From: Rufibacter radiotolerans
GTDB lineage: Bacteria; Bacteroidota; Bacteroidia; Cytophagales; Hymenobacteraceae
DNA: 64,000 nucleotides
Reading direction: 5' to 3'
NCBI RefSeq assembly: GCF_001078055.1
Contig: NZ_CP010777.1
Location: 1,882,408 to 1,946,407, forward strand
This document shows, piece after piece, positions 16,235 through 25,619 of this stretch. Within the stretch, counting starts at the first letter, position 1. Every line of letters starts with the position of its first letter. Below the pieces are notes generated by a model. It made no database searches. It was not told the origin of the DNA and saw only the letters and a program-made list of their open reading frames with translations. The translations under genes were made by a program, and so were the position numbers.

Positions 16235-16963
16235 TTATAGGAGATCAAACAGATTCCTAACCCCCATGTGACGTTCTTTGGTAAAGCCCTCGCCGTAGGT
16301 TACCCCAATGGAATGGCCTAGTTCCAGGGCCCGGGCTTCAATGAACTGCATGAACACCGGCGAGGAGATATAGGTAGCAGGTTCCCCGGTCTCTTCGTTA
16401 CCGGGCGTAAAGAACTGGCTTTTAAAGGCCCTGATGGACTCTACTTTTTGGTCCCAGAAGGGGGTCACGTCTACTACCAGGTCTGGTTTGATGAAACGGT
16501 CCTGGATGTAATGGTACACCGCCTTCGGTCGCCAGGCCTCTTGCTCCTCTCCTTCTGGCGTATAAGTTTTCACCTGACGCAGGCCGGAAAAAAAGCAGGA
16601 CTCAGAGACCAGCTGGCTGCCGCGCCCATGGTCTGGGTGGCGGTCATGGATAGCGTTCATCAGTACAATCTCAGGACGGTACTTTCTGATGGCGGCAATC
16701 ACCAGGCGCTGGTGCTCCTCATCATTCCTGAAAAAACCATCGGCCATGCCCAGGTTCTCGCGGGCGTCCAGGCCCAGAATAGCAGAGGCATCTGCTGACT
16801 CCTGCGCCCTGGTCTCTGGGGTGCCCCTGGTGCCTAGTTCTCCGCGGGTGAGGTCTACTATGCCCACTTTTTTTCCCAGGGCTTTATGAGCCAGTATAGT
16901 GCCCACACAGCCAAGTTCGGCGTCATCTGGGTGAGAGGCAAATGCCAGAAGGTCAAGTTTCAT
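16235..16963 (-). CDS. bshB1: Bacillithiol biosynthesis deacetylase BshB1
   Basis: 242-residue LmbE/PIG-L-type zinc hydrolase. Zinc and catalytic residues are visible in HPDDAELG (H11, D13, D14) and DRHPDHGRG (H109, H112), with the BshB1-typical stretches VDLTRGELGTRGTPETRAQE and NLGMADGFF. It deacetylates GlcNAc-malate to GlcN-malate in the synthesis of bacillithiol, the low-molecular-weight thiol used by many Bacteroidota. It lies 9 nt after the stop of the M23 peptidase gene on the same strand, so co-transcription is likely although the functions differ. Confidence 0.93.
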   Translation of the reverse strand: MKLDLLAFASHPDDAELGCVGTILAHKALGKKVGIVDLTRGELGTRGTPETRAQESADASAILGLDARENLGMADGFFRNDEEHQRLVIAAIRKYRPEIVLMNAIHDRHPDHGRGSQLVSESCFFSGLRQVKTYTPEGEEQEAWRPKAVYHYIQDRFIKPDLVVDVTPFWDQKVESIRAFKSQFFTPGNEETGEPATYISSPVFMQFIEARALELGHSIGVTYGEGFTKERHMGVRNLFDLL

Positions 16964-16972
16964 GAATTGGGT

Positions 16973-18022
16973 TTATTTTATCCGTAGGCTTCGGCCCACT
17001 TTTAAAGTAGTTCTGGTGGTAATGCGGTTCAAGCGCGTGATCTGCGAGACCGACACGCCGTACTTACGCGCAATGGAGCCTAGCACCTCGCCGCTGCGCA
17101 CCTTGTGGTACACCGTGCGCCTGGCCCTGGAGGGCGATGAAGAAGACTTGCGCTTGGCACTGTTGTAGTAATTGAAGAGCGCCGAGGTAACCTTGAAGTT
17201 CTTGCCTTTGAGCAGGTAATCCGGGAAGTTGTAGAGTTCCTCCGGGTCAATAGGATTCCCCTCATAGCGTACCTCATAATGCAAGTGCGGGCCCGAGCTA
17301 CGGCCCGTGCTTCCGCCCCACCCTATTAACTGGCCGGCTTTCACATATTGGCCTACCTTGGCAATGGGTTTGCTCATGTGACCGTACAGGGTCTCCAGGC
17401 CGTTTACATGGCGCACCACAATGTAATTGCCGTAACCGCCGCCGTCCCATTTAGAGATACGCACCACCCCGTCAAAGGCGGTCTTCACGGAATCACCGGT
17501 GTCCAGGTCAAGGTCGGTGCCGTAGTGCCAGCGGTAGCCCCTGAACCCGAAATCTGAGGTGACCGGTGTACTGACCAGCGGCATTTTGTAGTTATGGCGA
17601 TTGTCATAGAGCTTCAGGTTGACGGTGTCATCTAACCTGCGGCCGTCTTTCCGGTAAGGGTTAATGTTGTGGGTATCCCAGATGGCATAATAGCCCGCTA
17701 TCTTTATCCAGACACTGTCGCCTACCTGAATTTCCTCAGACATCTCTACAATGCTCTGTTGCCCCAGCCCCAAAGAACTGGTGTCTTCACTTACAATGGA
17801 GAGTTTGCGTATGGGGCTGAAAAGGCCACGGCTGGGCTTGTCCCCGTCCTGGGTAGTTTCCTGTTTTACTACCACGGCCGTGTCAGGCTTCACAAATTTA
17901 ATTTTGGGAGCCTTCCTTCTAAATAAATCTTTGGTGGCTCTCTTTTTCTGCGCTTCGGCCAGGTGCCCTGATAGGCTCAGGGTAGCCAGCAGCAGAAAGA
18001 AAAGTAGTCTTCTAAAAAGCAT
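16973..18022 (-). CDS. M23 family metallopeptidase with LysM domain
   Basis: 349 residues. A signal peptide (FFLLLATLSLSGHLAEAQ) and a basic linker lead to a peptidase M23 domain (about 165-280) with the zinc-site motifs HYGTDLDLD and GPHLHYEVR plus TLYGHMSKP. A C-terminal LysM domain follows (about 302-349, VRSGEVLGSIARKYGVSVSQ). It is a periplasmic peptidoglycan endopeptidase or an activator of one (EnvC/NlpD-like), cell-wall bound through LysM. All zinc ligands appear present, so an active enzyme is likely. Upstream of bshB1 in the same transcription unit. Confidence 0.9.
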   Translation of the reverse strand: MLFRRLLFFLLLATLSLSGHLAEAQKKRATKDLFRRKAPKIKFVKPDTAVVVKQETTQDGDKPSRGLFSPIRKLSIVSEDTSSLGLGQQSIVEMSEEIQVGDSVWIKIAGYYAIWDTHNINPYRKDGRRLDDTVNLKLYDNRHNYKMPLVSTPVTSDFGFRGYRWHYGTDLDLDTGDSVKTAFDGVVRISKWDGGGYGNYIVVRHVNGLETLYGHMSKPIAKVGQYVKAGQLIGWGGSTGRSSGPHLHYEVRYEGNPIDPEELYNFPDYLLKGKNFKVTSALFNYYNSAKRKSSSSPSRARRTVYHKVRSGEVLGSIARKYGVSVSQITRLNRITTRTTLKVGRSLRIK

Positions 18023-18074
18023 TTAATCCTATTAATCACCAGAGCCAGGTTTCCTGGTCCGGCTTTAAAACTGG

Positions 18075-18117
18075 AAAAGCCCCAATTTATTGCCTGGGCA
18101 ACGTCATTGAGGCTTTT
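18075..18117 (-). terminator. Terminator downstream of trxB
   Basis: On the minus strand AAAAGCCTCAAT pairs with ATTGGGGCTTTT around a loop of about 19 nt, with a short T-run. It lies 8 nt after the trxB stop. Confidence 0.6.
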
Positions 18118-18125
18118 AAATCTAT

Positions 18126-19070
18126 TTATTGATCATGTAAGGCGGCCAGGTAGCGCTCGGCATCCAGGGCGGCCATACAGCCTGTACCGGCTGCCGTCAC
18201 GGCCTGGCGGTACACGTTGTCCTGCACATCGCCGCAGGCGAACACGCCGTCTACGTTGGTCTGGGCTGTGCCTGGTACCGTTTTCAGGTAGCCGCTTTCA
18301 TCATGCTCCAGGTAAGGCTGGAAAATCTTGGAGTTGGGCTCATGGCCTATAGCCACAAAAAAGCCGGAAACGGAAATGTCTTTAAGCTCTCCGGTAGAAG
18401 TGTTCTTGATGCGGGCACCGGTCACCACGTCATCGCCCAGGATCTCTTCAGTGACACTGTTCCAGAGAATCTCAATATTGGGGGTGTTCTTCACCCGGTT
18501 CTGCATGATAATAGAGGCGCGCATCTCATCGCGGCGCACAATCATGTAGACTTTCTTGCAAAGGTTGGAGAGGTAATGGGCCTCTTCACAGGCGGTATCG
18601 CCGGCACCCACAATAGCAACCTCCTGGCCGCGGTAAAAGAAACCGTCACAAACGGCGCAGGCAGAAACGCCGTTCCCGTTTAGGCGGGCCTCAGACTCCA
18701 GACCCAGCCATTTGGCCGAAGCCCCGGTGGCAATGATCACGGTGTCTGCCTCTATTTCTTTCTGCTCATCTATGGTGACGCGGTGGGGCTTTCCGGAGAA
18801 ATCAACGGAAGTGGCAATGCCATAGCGGACATCTGTGCCGAAACGCTCTGCCTGCTGACGGAACTCCTCCATCATTTGCGGACCGTTCACGCCTGTAGGG
18901 TAACCTGGGTAATTTTCAACGTCATTGGTGATGGTCAACTGACCGCCCGGCTGCAAGCCTTGGTACATGACCGGCTTTAACCCGGCACGCGAAGCGTAAA
19001 TGGCTGCGGTATAGCCCGCAGGGCCAGAACCGATGATAAGGCATTTCACGCTTTCCTTTTGGTTTTCCAT
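18126..19070 (-). CDS. trxB: Thioredoxin-disulfide reductase
   Basis: 314 residues from the ATG at 19068-19070 (MENQKESVKCLIIGSGPAGY). The FAD-binding GSGPAGYTAAIY lies near the N-terminus, the redox-active CAVC pair in SACAVCDGFF, the NADPH-binding GAGDTACEEA, and the second FAD motif GVFACGDVQD near the C-terminus. It reduces thioredoxin with NADPH. A start 33 codons further upstream is possible but adds non-family sequence, so I rejected it. Monocistronic. Confidence 0.94.
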   Translation of the reverse strand: MENQKESVKCLIIGSGPAGYTAAIYASRAGLKPVMYQGLQPGGQLTITNDVENYPGYPTGVNGPQMMEEFRQQAERFGTDVRYGIATSVDFSGKPHRVTIDEQKEIEADTVIIATGASAKWLGLESEARLNGNGVSACAVCDGFFYRGQEVAIVGAGDTACEEAHYLSNLCKKVYMIVRRDEMRASIIMQNRVKNTPNIEILWNSVTEEILGDDVVTGARIKNTSTGELKDISVSGFFVAIGHEPNSKIFQPYLEHDESGYLKTVPGTAQTNVDGVFACGDVQDNVYRQAVTAAGTGCMAALDAERYLAALHDQ

Positions 19071-19293
19071 ATCAGGTATAATTTGGGAGTGCAATATTAC
19101 GAAAAATTTCACGGACGGGGGCAGGTTCACTCCTCCTTCCCGCACCGTCAATTTTCCCGGGTATGCCACTCGCTTTAATTTTGTCTAGTACAGGGCCTTT
19201 CTCCCCAGCGGTAAAAGTACCACCTATGATCTAAAGTATCGCTTTGCCGGTGGTAACCTGAGGTAAACTTCCCTTTTAGGTAAAAAGGACAAT

Positions 19294-19339
19294 TTCCTGT
19301 TTTGGGCCTGTTTTCCAGAAAACACCCCTAAAACAGGAA
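19294..19339. repeat. Palindromic intergenic element, copy 4
   Basis: TTCCTGTTTTGGG pairs with CCCTAAAACAGGAA (one G-T pair). It lies downstream of the rpoD terminator on the minus strand, between rpoD and trxB. Confidence 0.85.
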
Positions 19340-19360
19340 GGATAGTTTTGGAAACCGCAT

Positions 19361-19395
19361 AAAAAAAGCCCTGGCCGGTGAGAGCCAAGGCTTTT
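19361..19395 (-). terminator. rpoD terminator
   Basis: On the minus strand AAAAGCC...GGC stems with GCC...GGCTTTTTTT, giving a T7 run, 22 nt after the rpoD stop. Confidence 0.8.
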
Positions 19396-19416
19396 AGAAA
19401 GTTAAAGGTTAGATCC

Positions 19417-20280
19417 TTATCCCAGGTACGGCTTCAAGGCCTTGCTGCGGGAAGTGTGGCGTAAACGTCTGATCGCTTTTTCTTTGATCTGGCGCACGCG
19501 CTCACGGGTCAGGTTGAATTTCTCGCCAATCTCTTCCAGGGTAAGGGAGTGCTCTCCGTTCAGCCCGAAGTAAAGGGTGATCACGTCAGCCTCCCGCTTG
19601 GTCAAAGTAGATAAGGCTCGTTGTACCTCTTTGCGAAGAGAGTCGTTCATGAGGCCGGTATCCGGAGACTCTTCGTCTTCGTTTTCCAGTACGTCTAACA
19701 GACGGTTTTCCTCGCCTTGCACGAAGGGTGCATCTACCGACACGTGTCTGCCAGAGATCTTCAAAGTATCCACTACCTCAGCGGTGGTAAGTTCCAGTAC
19801 TTCAGCGATTTCCTCTGGAGAAGGCTCCCGCTCAAATTTCTGTTCCAACTCTGAGAAAGACTTGGAGATTTTGTTCAGGGAACCTACGCGGTTCAAAGGC
19901 AAACGTACAATCCGGGACTGCTCGGCTAAGGCCTGCAGAATAGACTGACGGATCCACCATACGGCGTAAGAGATGAATTTAAAACCGCGGGTCTCATCAA
20001 AACGTTTCGCGGCTTTGATCAGGCCTAAGTTGCCTTCATTGATCAAGTCACCCAGGGAAAGCCCCTGGTTCTGGTACTGCTTTGCCACCGACACCACGAA
20101 GCGAAGGTTGGCTTTGGTTAATTTCTCGAGGGCGAATTGGTCGCCTTCTCTGATGCGCTGGGCAAGCGTTACCTCCTCGTCCGGGGTGAGTAGGTCCACC
20201 TTACCAATCTCCTGTAAATACTTGTCAAGGGATTGGCTTTCACGGTTGGTAATCTGCTTGCTTATTTTCAGCTGTCTCAT
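19417..20280 (-). CDS. rpoD: Primary RNA polymerase sigma factor (short Bacteroidota RpoD)
   Basis: 287 residues with all core sigma-70 regions. Region 1.2 is [20 protein letters not shown], region 2 is [20 protein letters not shown] with [10 protein letters not shown], region 3 is centred on [20 protein letters not shown], and region 4 is [20 protein letters not shown]. It lacks region 1.1 and the non-conserved insert of E. coli RpoD, which is normal for the Bacteroidota primary sigma that recognises TTTG/TAnnTTTG promoters. Its own promoter is not obvious. It is followed by a strong terminator. Confidence 0.95.
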   Translation of the reverse strand: MRQLKISKQITNRESQSLDKYLQEIGKVDLLTPDEEVTLAQRIREGDQFALEKLTKANLRFVVSVAKQYQNQGLSLGDLINEGNLGLIKAAKRFDETRGFKFISYAVWWIRQSILQALAEQSRIVRLPLNRVGSLNKISKSFSELEQKFEREPSPEEIAEVLELTTAEVVDTLKISGRHVSVDAPFVQGEENRLLDVLENEDEESPDTGLMNDSLRKEVQRALSTLTKREADVITLYFGLNGEHSLTLEEIGEKFNLTRERVRQIKEKAIRRLRHTSRSKALKPYLG

Positions 20281-20411
20281 TGGAGTGTATTTCTATCTGT
20301 GTAAGTCTCTTAATTGGTAGGCTGGTTAAAGAACACCTACCTAAGCTCCAAAAGTTCTCATAAAATGAAAACACCTGCTAACTGTTACAATTCCAAGACT
20401 TTTAACCTGTC

Positions 20412-20482
20412 AAAAAAAAGGTAAAAGCCCTTTCGCCTGGCCGTACTTATCCTTTTAAGAACGAGTTTGGCCAGGCGAAGGA
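20412..20482 (-). terminator. pnp terminator
   Basis: On the minus strand TCGCCTGGCC pairs with GGCCAGGCGA around a loop of about 26 nt. A T-rich run follows (T8 at 20412-20419). It lies 10 nt after the pnp stop. Confidence 0.75.
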
Positions 20483-20492
20483 CGTAATATGG

Positions 20493-22643
20493 TTAGTCGT
20501 TTTTAGGAGCTGCTTCTGAGCGCTCTGGTCTTGGCAGCAACGCTTTGCGAGATAGCTTGAATTTACCGGTCTTAGGGTCAACGTCTACCAGTTTCACCTG
20601 GATTTCCTCCCCTAGTTCCAGTACACCTTCCATACTTTCCAGACGCTCCCATTTCACCTCAGAGATATGCAACAGGCCGTCTTTGCCGGCCATGAACTCT
20701 ACAAAGGCCCCGTATGGCTGGATAGATTTTACCTTACCGGTGTACACCTCTCCTACCTCAGGAACAGCCACAATGGCTTTGATCTTAGAGACGGCCATTT
20801 GCATCGCTTCCTGGTTCGTGGCGAACACATTCACGTAGCCTTTGTCGTTTTTCTCCTCAATTTGGATAACGGCACCAGAATCACGCTGGATCTGCTGGAT
20901 TACTTTACCGCCTGGCCCAATGATAGCGCCAATGAATTCTTTCTCAATGATGATATTGGTAGAACGCGGGGTATGCGGTTTGAAATCTGCGTTAGGCTGA
21001 GAGATGGTTTTGTTCATCTCACCTAAGATGTGCAGACGGCCGTTTCTGGCCTGTGCCAATGCCTGACCCAGGATCTCAAAGGATAGACCTTTCACTTTGA
21101 TGTCCATCTGGCAGGCGGTGATGCCTTTAGAAGTACCGGTTACTTTAAAGTCCATGTCACCCAGATGATCTTCATCTCCTAAGATGTCAGAAAGAACGGC
21201 AAAGTTACCTGTGGTTTCGTCCATGATCAGACCCATGGCTATACCAGAAACCGGTGCTTTGATCTGGATACCAGCATCCATCAGGGCCAGGGTTCCAGCA
21301 CAAACGGTAGCCATGGAAGAAGAACCGTTAGACTCCAGGATGTCAGAGACAATACGGATGGTGTATGGGTTTTCATCTTCCGGCGGCAATACCTTCTTCA
21401 AAGAACGCATGGCCAGGTTACCGTGTCCTACTTCTCTACGGCCGGTACCGCGCATAGGCTTGGCCTCACCGGTAGAGAACGGTGGGAAGTTATAATGCAG
21501 CATGAATTTGTTGTAGCCAGAGAACATGGCGCCATCAATCATCTGCTCATCTAATTTAGTACCTAAGGTAACAGTGGTCAACGACTGGGTCTCACCGCGG
21601 GTGAATACCGCAGAACCGTGCGCCGACGGCAGGTAGTTGATCTCTGACCAGATAGGTCTGATCTCGTCCAGGGCACGGCCATCTAAACGGCGACGCTCTT
21701 TTAAGACCACGTCACGTACGGCGTCTTTCTCTGCATCATGGAAATATTTTCCGATGAGGGTGGCGTCATAGGTATGATCTTCTGGCAGAGAAGCGACAAA
21801 CTCTTCTTTGATGGCTTTAAAGGCATTCTTACGCTCGCCTTTAACGGTATTGCCAGAGGCAGCCACGGCATACGCTTTTTCATACACTGCCTTGGTGATC
21901 AATTCCTTCAATTCAAGGTCATTGCTCTCATGGCTGTATTCCCGCTTGTTAGTCTTTCCTACCGCCTGGCCTAACTCTACCTGAACAGCTACCTGCTCTT
22001 TGATGGCCACATGGGCAACGCGAATAGCTTCCAGCATGTCTTCTTCAGACACCTCGCTCATCTCACCTTCCACCATGGCCACGCTGTCTGCGGTACCGCC
22101 TACAATCAGGTCGATATCGGCGCGCTTCAGGTCAGAAAGCAAAGGGTTGATCTGGAACTGGCCGTCAATACGGGCCACACGCACCTCAGAGATTGGTCCG
22201 TTGAAAGGAATATCAGAAACAGACAGGGCAGCAGAAGCGGCCAGGGCAGCTAACGCATCTGGTAAGATCTCGGCATCGGCAGAGATAAGGTTGATGATCA
22301 CCTGGGTCTCAGAGTGGTAATCATCTGGGAACATAGGACGAAGGATACGATCCACCAAACGGCTGATCAATACTTCATAGTCAGACAGACGGGCTTCTCT
22401 TTTCAGGAAACCACCTGGTATTTTACCCGAAGAGGCGAATTTCTCCTGGTAGTCAACAGACAATGGAAGGAAATCAACTCCTTCACGGGCTCCAATGTTA
22501 GAGACCACCGTGGCCAGCAACATGGCATTTCCGCAACGTACCACCACAGATCCGTCAGCCTGCTTGGCAAGCTTGCCGGTTTCAATGGTAATATCACGGC
22601 CATTGGCCATGCGGATGGTTTTAGTTATAGCGTTATATGACAT
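20493..22643 (-). CDS. pnp: Polyribonucleotide nucleotidyltransferase
   Basis: 716 residues from [10 protein letters not shown]. Two RNase PH domains (about 1-215 and 310-540) flank a helical linker. A KH domain ([13 protein letters not shown], about 560-615) and an S1 domain (about 620-690, [20 protein letters not shown]) follow. PNPase degrades mRNA 3' to 5' with phosphate in the degradosome. I place the start at 22643 since family members begin there; the reading extends seven codons upstream without family character. It follows rpsO with a terminator between, the classical rpsO-pnp order. A 3' exonuclease is notable next to the many 3'-end hairpins of this genome. Confidence 0.95.
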   Translation of the reverse strand: MSYNAITKTIRMANGRDITIETGKLAKQADGSVVVRCGNAMLLATVVSNIGAREGVDFLPLSVDYQEKFASSGKIPGGFLKREARLSDYEVLISRLVDRILRPMFPDDYHSETQVIINLISADAEILPDALAALAASAALSVSDIPFNGPISEVRVARIDGQFQINPLLSDLKRADIDLIVGGTADSVAMVEGEMSEVSEEDMLEAIRVAHVAIKEQVAVQVELGQAVGKTNKREYSHESNDLELKELITKAVYEKAYAVAASGNTVKGERKNAFKAIKEEFVASLPEDHTYDATLIGKYFHDAEKDAVRDVVLKERRRLDGRALDEIRPIWSEINYLPSAHGSAVFTRGETQSLTTVTLGTKLDEQMIDGAMFSGYNKFMLHYNFPPFSTGEAKPMRGTGRREVGHGNLAMRSLKKVLPPEDENPYTIRIVSDILESNGSSSMATVCAGTLALMDAGIQIKAPVSGIAMGLIMDETTGNFAVLSDILGDEDHLGDMDFKVTGTSKGITACQMDIKVKGLSFEILGQALAQARNGRLHILGEMNKTISQPNADFKPHTPRSTNIIIEKEFIGAIIGPGGKVIQQIQRDSGAVIQIEEKNDKGYVNVFATNQEAMQMAVSKIKAIVAVPEVGEVYTGKVKSIQPYGAFVEFMAGKDGLLHISEVKWERLESMEGVLELGEEIQVKLVDVDPKTGKFKLSRKALLPRPERSEAAPKND

Positions 22644-22730
22644 CATTCTTGAGATAAGAGGCAATCAATGTAAAAGGCGCCCAAAGGCAGAGAGCCAGGG
22701 GCGCTAAAAGAAAGAGAGGAAAGCAAAGGC

Positions 22731-22774
22731 AAAAAAAAAGATTAGGGAATCCGGTTAATGAATTCCCTAATCTT
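22731..22774 (-). terminator. rpsO terminator
   Basis: On the minus strand AAGATTAGGGAAT pairs with ATTCCCTAATCTT and is followed by T9. It starts 11 nt after the rpsO stop; some readthrough into pnp is expected from the gene order. Confidence 0.9.
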
Positions 22775-22784
22775 CTTAAGTATG

Positions 22785-23060
22785 TTATTTACGAATGCCT
22801 AATTCAGCGATAATAGCGCGGTAGCGCGTAATGTCAGTCTTAGTAAGGTAATTCAATAATCTTCTTCTCTTACCAACCAGTTTCAAAAGACCCAACCGAG
22901 TGGAGAAGTCTTTTTTATGAACTTTAAGGTGGTCTGTCAGGTGATTAATTCTGGCAGTAAACAATGCGATTTGTGATTCAGCAGACCCGGTGTCGGTATC
23001 TAATTTTGAAAAACCGCTGTTTTGGAAGATCTCTTTTTTCGCTTCGGTAGTTAATTTCAT
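22785..23060 (-). CDS. rpsO: 30S ribosomal protein S15
   Basis: 91 residues from [13 protein letters not shown], matching the usual S15 length of 89-91. The family pattern is complete: [20 protein letters not shown], then [20 protein letters not shown] and [10 protein letters not shown]15 binds 16S rRNA early in 30S assembly. A start 20 codons upstream was rejected as non-homologous. A strong promoter match lies 49-79 nt upstream. Confidence 0.97.
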   Translation of the reverse strand: MKLTTEAKKEIFQNSGFSKLDTDTGSAESQIALFTARINHLTDHLKVHKKDFSTRLGLLKLVGKRRRLLNYLTKTDITRYRAIIAELGIRK

Positions 23061-23108
23061 TGCGTCTAAATGTACTAATCTTTTTTTTGCAGTCGAATAT
23101 ATAAGCCG

Positions 23109-23139
23109 CAAAGTTAGCAATCAAACCCAAATATTCAAA
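23109..23139 (-). promoter_or_regulatory. rpsO promoter
   Basis: Minus-strand TTTG (23136-23139), a 19-nt spacer and TAACTTTG (23109-23116) fit the Bacteroidota consensus. The leader of about 45 nt could hold an S15 autoregulatory structure, not examined further. Confidence 0.75.
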
Positions 23140-23169
23140 TTCTTCATTAAATAAACTACCTGTATTTCT

Positions 23170-24582
23170 TTACGCCACCTTAGCCCGCTTGAACCTGGCG
23201 GCTATTTTCCTCCAGAAATCTACCTCAAGCAAGCTGGAGTCATTACGGGCCTGGTACAGGAAGAAAATTCCCACCGGTAACAGAATCAGGTTGGCTGCCC
23301 ACATGCCCAAAGCCACCGGCGCTACTCCTTCCCTTCCCCATTTCTCGCCTAGAATGCTCATCACGTAGTAGACAATGAAAAAGGCGATGGAAATGATCAC
23401 CGGCATGCCCAACCCGCCCTTCCGGATAATAGCGCCCAACGGGGCTCCAATCAGGAACATGATAAAGCAGGCAAAGGCTTGGGTGAACTTGCGGTAAATC
23501 TCAATCTCATAGTTGTTGCGCTCGCGCTTGATGGTGGCCAAGCGGGAGGTATAGGAACTGGTAAAGCTTTTCACGTTGCGCGCCGCATTGGCCGCGGTGC
23601 GCACGTCATCTACCGTGACGGCCGGAAGGGCAGCTAATTTGTAGTTTTTAATGTTGGAACTGTCTGCGTACGGCTTGGAGGCGAAGTAGGAATAGAAAGG
23701 ACGAACATTAGGCTCCAGCAGCTTGGTCTCCGTGGAGATCTGTTTTTGTAGAGAATCAGTGACCTGGCTCAGCTGATTGATGTTCTTCATCATCTTGTTT
23801 TCAGAAAACCACTGCGAGTTGGTGCGGGTCATCTGAAAGGAGGAAAGGTTCACCACAATCTTGTTCTTGGAGAAAGCCTGCCGCAGATAGCCCGAGCTTT
23901 GCCCGTAGGCGTTGGGGTTATTGGACCGGTCCTCGGCAAAGGTCTTCCCGTTGAACATCTCCAGCACCAGGTACTGGTCATTGAACTGGGTGTACATCTT
24001 ACCTGAGTCTGCCAGCATGACAATGGCGTTGCCCTGCCCGTTGCTGTGGTCATAGATCATGATGTCTTTAAGCGTTTGCCCGTCTGGGAACTTCTTTCCT
24101 ACCCTAATGCTGCGGTTGGGCAAACCATTGTAGAAAGAGCCTTCCTTTAAATCAAGGGAGGGCTTTTTCTGCCGGATGTCCCACATTAAGCTGTAGGCCT
24201 TGAGGTTGGCCTTGGGCACGATGGTGTTATGGAAGAAAAAGGCGGCAATAGTCAACAGCACCGCAAAGAAGAAGACCGGGCGAAGCGTTCTAATGAGGGA
24301 AATGCCGGAGGTTTTGATGGCCGTGAGCTCATGATGCTCGCCCAGGTTACCGAAGGTTATGAGCGAAGAAAGCAGGATGGCCAGCGGGAAAGCCATGGGC
24401 GCCAGGTTCAGGCTAAAATAGAACAGAAGCTCCGCAATTACGCCCGCGCCCAGGTCTTTGCCTATGAGGTCGTCCAAGTATTTGAGGATCACCTGCAGAA
24501 GCAGAATGAATTCCACTACCGCAAACGTGAGGACAAAAGGCCCTATAAAGGACGTAAGAATAAGTTTATCTAATTTTTTCAT
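23170..24582 (-). CDS. LptF/LptG-type permease (YjgP/YjgQ family)
   Basis: 470 residues. Three membrane helices sit in the first 120 residues (starting KLILTSFIGPFVLTFAVVEF), then a periplasmic jelly-roll domain (about 125-365), then three C-terminal helices (FTQAFACFIMFLIGAPLGAI, then ISIAFFIVYYVMSILG). LptF and LptG form the inner-membrane part of the LptB2FG ABC transporter that extracts lipopolysaccharide. Bacteroidota usually encode the two permeases apart. Sequence alone here does not tell me which one it is. The length is larger than E. coli LptF (366) because of the periplasmic insert. Confidence 0.85.
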   Translation of the reverse strand: MKKLDKLILTSFIGPFVLTFAVVEFILLLQVILKYLDDLIGKDLGAGVIAELLFYFSLNLAPMAFPLAILLSSLITFGNLGEHHELTAIKTSGISLIRTLRPVFFFAVLLTIAAFFFHNTIVPKANLKAYSLMWDIRQKKPSLDLKEGSFYNGLPNRSIRVGKKFPDGQTLKDIMIYDHSNGQGNAIVMLADSGKMYTQFNDQYLVLEMFNGKTFAEDRSNNPNAYGQSSGYLRQAFSKNKIVVNLSSFQMTRTNSQWFSENKMMKNINQLSQVTDSLQKQISTETKLLEPNVRPFYSYFASKPYADSSNIKNYKLAALPAVTVDDVRTAANAARNVKSFTSSYTSRLATIKRERNNYEIEIYRKFTQAFACFIMFLIGAPLGAIIRKGGLGMPVIISIAFFIVYYVMSILGEKWGREGVAPVALGMWAANLILLPVGIFFLYQARNDSSLLEVDFWRKIAARFKRAKVA

Positions 24583-24671
24583 GCAAGCGAGCCAGTTCCG
24601 TGTGCCCAGGCAAATAAAAGGTCCGGCACATCAGAATAGGCCAAAATTACGAAAAGAGGCCGAAACTATGG

Positions 24672-25067
24672 TTATCCGCCAATCAACTCCCGTAACGTCA
24701 GCACCTGGTTATCCCAAAGTTCGGCTAGCTGTTCAACGTCTCCCACGTCTGTGTAGTCTGTTACGCGCAGATATTGTTCCTGGGTTAGCTCACTTGATTC
24801 TATGGTGAAGTCTATGTAGCTGTAGTCATGGGGCACGCCATTACCAGTCTCCGGAAAAGTCAATCGCACGGATTTGTTGGTCCGGTGGCTGGTCATTTCA
24901 GCAATATAATTCTGATTATCCCAGGTGAGGCGGTATCTACGGTCACCAATCTGCTGGGCGGCTTCGCACAGCCATTGGGCCAACCCAGAGGCCGTGCTCA
25001 GGTAAGGGTACAACATTTTGGGCGAGGCGTTGAGGGAATACTCTCGGACAAACTTTATTTTACTCAT
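24672..25067 (-). CDS. START-like domain protein
   Basis: 131 residues from ATG 25065-25067 (MSKIKFVREYSLNASPKMLY). It fits the small START/SRPBCC-like family common in Bacteroidota, a helix-grip fold with a C-terminal helix (EQLAELWDNQVLTLRELIGG) and a central beta sheet (RLTWDNQNYIAEM). No catalytic residues are assigned; lipid or small-ligand binding is possible. A GTG two codons earlier is a possible start. It lies upstream of the LptF/G-type gene on the same strand (89 nt gap). Confidence 0.75.
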   Translation of the reverse strand: MSKIKFVREYSLNASPKMLYPYLSTASGLAQWLCEAAQQIGDRRYRLTWDNQNYIAEMTSHRTNKSVRLTFPETGNGVPHDYSYIDFTIESSELTQEQYLRVTDYTDVGDVEQLAELWDNQVLTLRELIGG

Positions 25068-25165
25068 AGACACTATAGCAAAAAAGTAAAGGGTAATGAA
25101 AGGGTATGGTAAGATGGGGGCGGCTTATGTTTCTCAAGTAAAGGAAAATATTTTATACAAAAAAA

Positions 25166-25198
25166 CTTGTGTGGTTATAAATCTTTCTCCTACATTTG
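25166..25198 (+). promoter_or_regulatory. tRNA promoter
   Basis: CTTG (25166-25169), a 21-nt spacer and TACATTTG (25191-25198) fit TTTG/TAnnTTTG with one mismatch. It ends 11 nt before the tRNA. Confidence 0.65.
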
Positions 25199-25209
25199 CA
25201 CCCGTAAAA

Positions 25210-25283
25210 GGCGGGGTAGCTCAGTTGGTTAGAGCACAGGATTCATAACCCTGAGGTCAGGGGTTCAACTCCCCTCCCCGCTA
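25210..25283 (+). tRNA. tRNA with CAT anticodon (tRNA-Met, elongator, or tRNA-Ile2)
   Basis: A complete cloverleaf. The acceptor GGCGGGG/CCCCGCT has a G1-U72 wobble, the D-arm is GCTC/GAGC, the anticodon loop TTCATAA gives CAT, the T-arm AGGGG/CCCCT has loop TTCAACT, and the discriminator is A73. CCA is not encoded. It lacks the C1-A72 mismatch and three G-C pairs of initiator tRNA, so it is elongator Met or lysidine-modified Ile2. The A31-C39 pair at the base of the anticodon loop is unusual. Confidence 0.93.
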
Positions 25284-25284
25284 C

Positions 25285-25316
25285 AAAGCTCCACCTGGCG
25301 GTGGAGCTTTTTTTAT
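25285..25316 (+). terminator. tRNA terminator
   Basis: AAGCTCCACC pairs with GGTGGAGCTT, followed by a T-run, directly behind the tRNA. Confidence 0.9.
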
Positions 25317-25390
25317 TTATATCCTGAAGGTGAACCGGTTAGCTACCTGCCCAGAATTTCAGGCGCCTTCTCCAACTTCAAATAATCCTG

Positions 25391-25425
25391 GTTTGAGACC
25401 GTTTTAAGAAAAACGGCCCTGAAAC
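25391..25425. repeat. Palindromic intergenic element, copy 5
   Basis: GTTTGAGACCGTTTT pairs with AAAACGGCCCTGAAAC. It lies beyond the tRNA terminator in the gap before the convergent Gre gene; the remaining 200 nt of the gap show nothing. Confidence 0.75.
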
Positions 25426-25619
25426 ACCTCCTCCCCTATTTTACCGGGTTCTCCTCCTATTCCGCTGCTGCTAGTGTAATTTCCTTGCTGGTCTCCCGGC
25501 ATTAAAACGATTTATTTTTCTGGTTCTCCCTTAAAAAGCAATCCCTTTAAAAGCAAAAAGCCCCTGCCGCCAGACGCGAAGGAGCTGTTTGAGGATGGGA
25601 AAAAGCAGGCTTTACCAAT

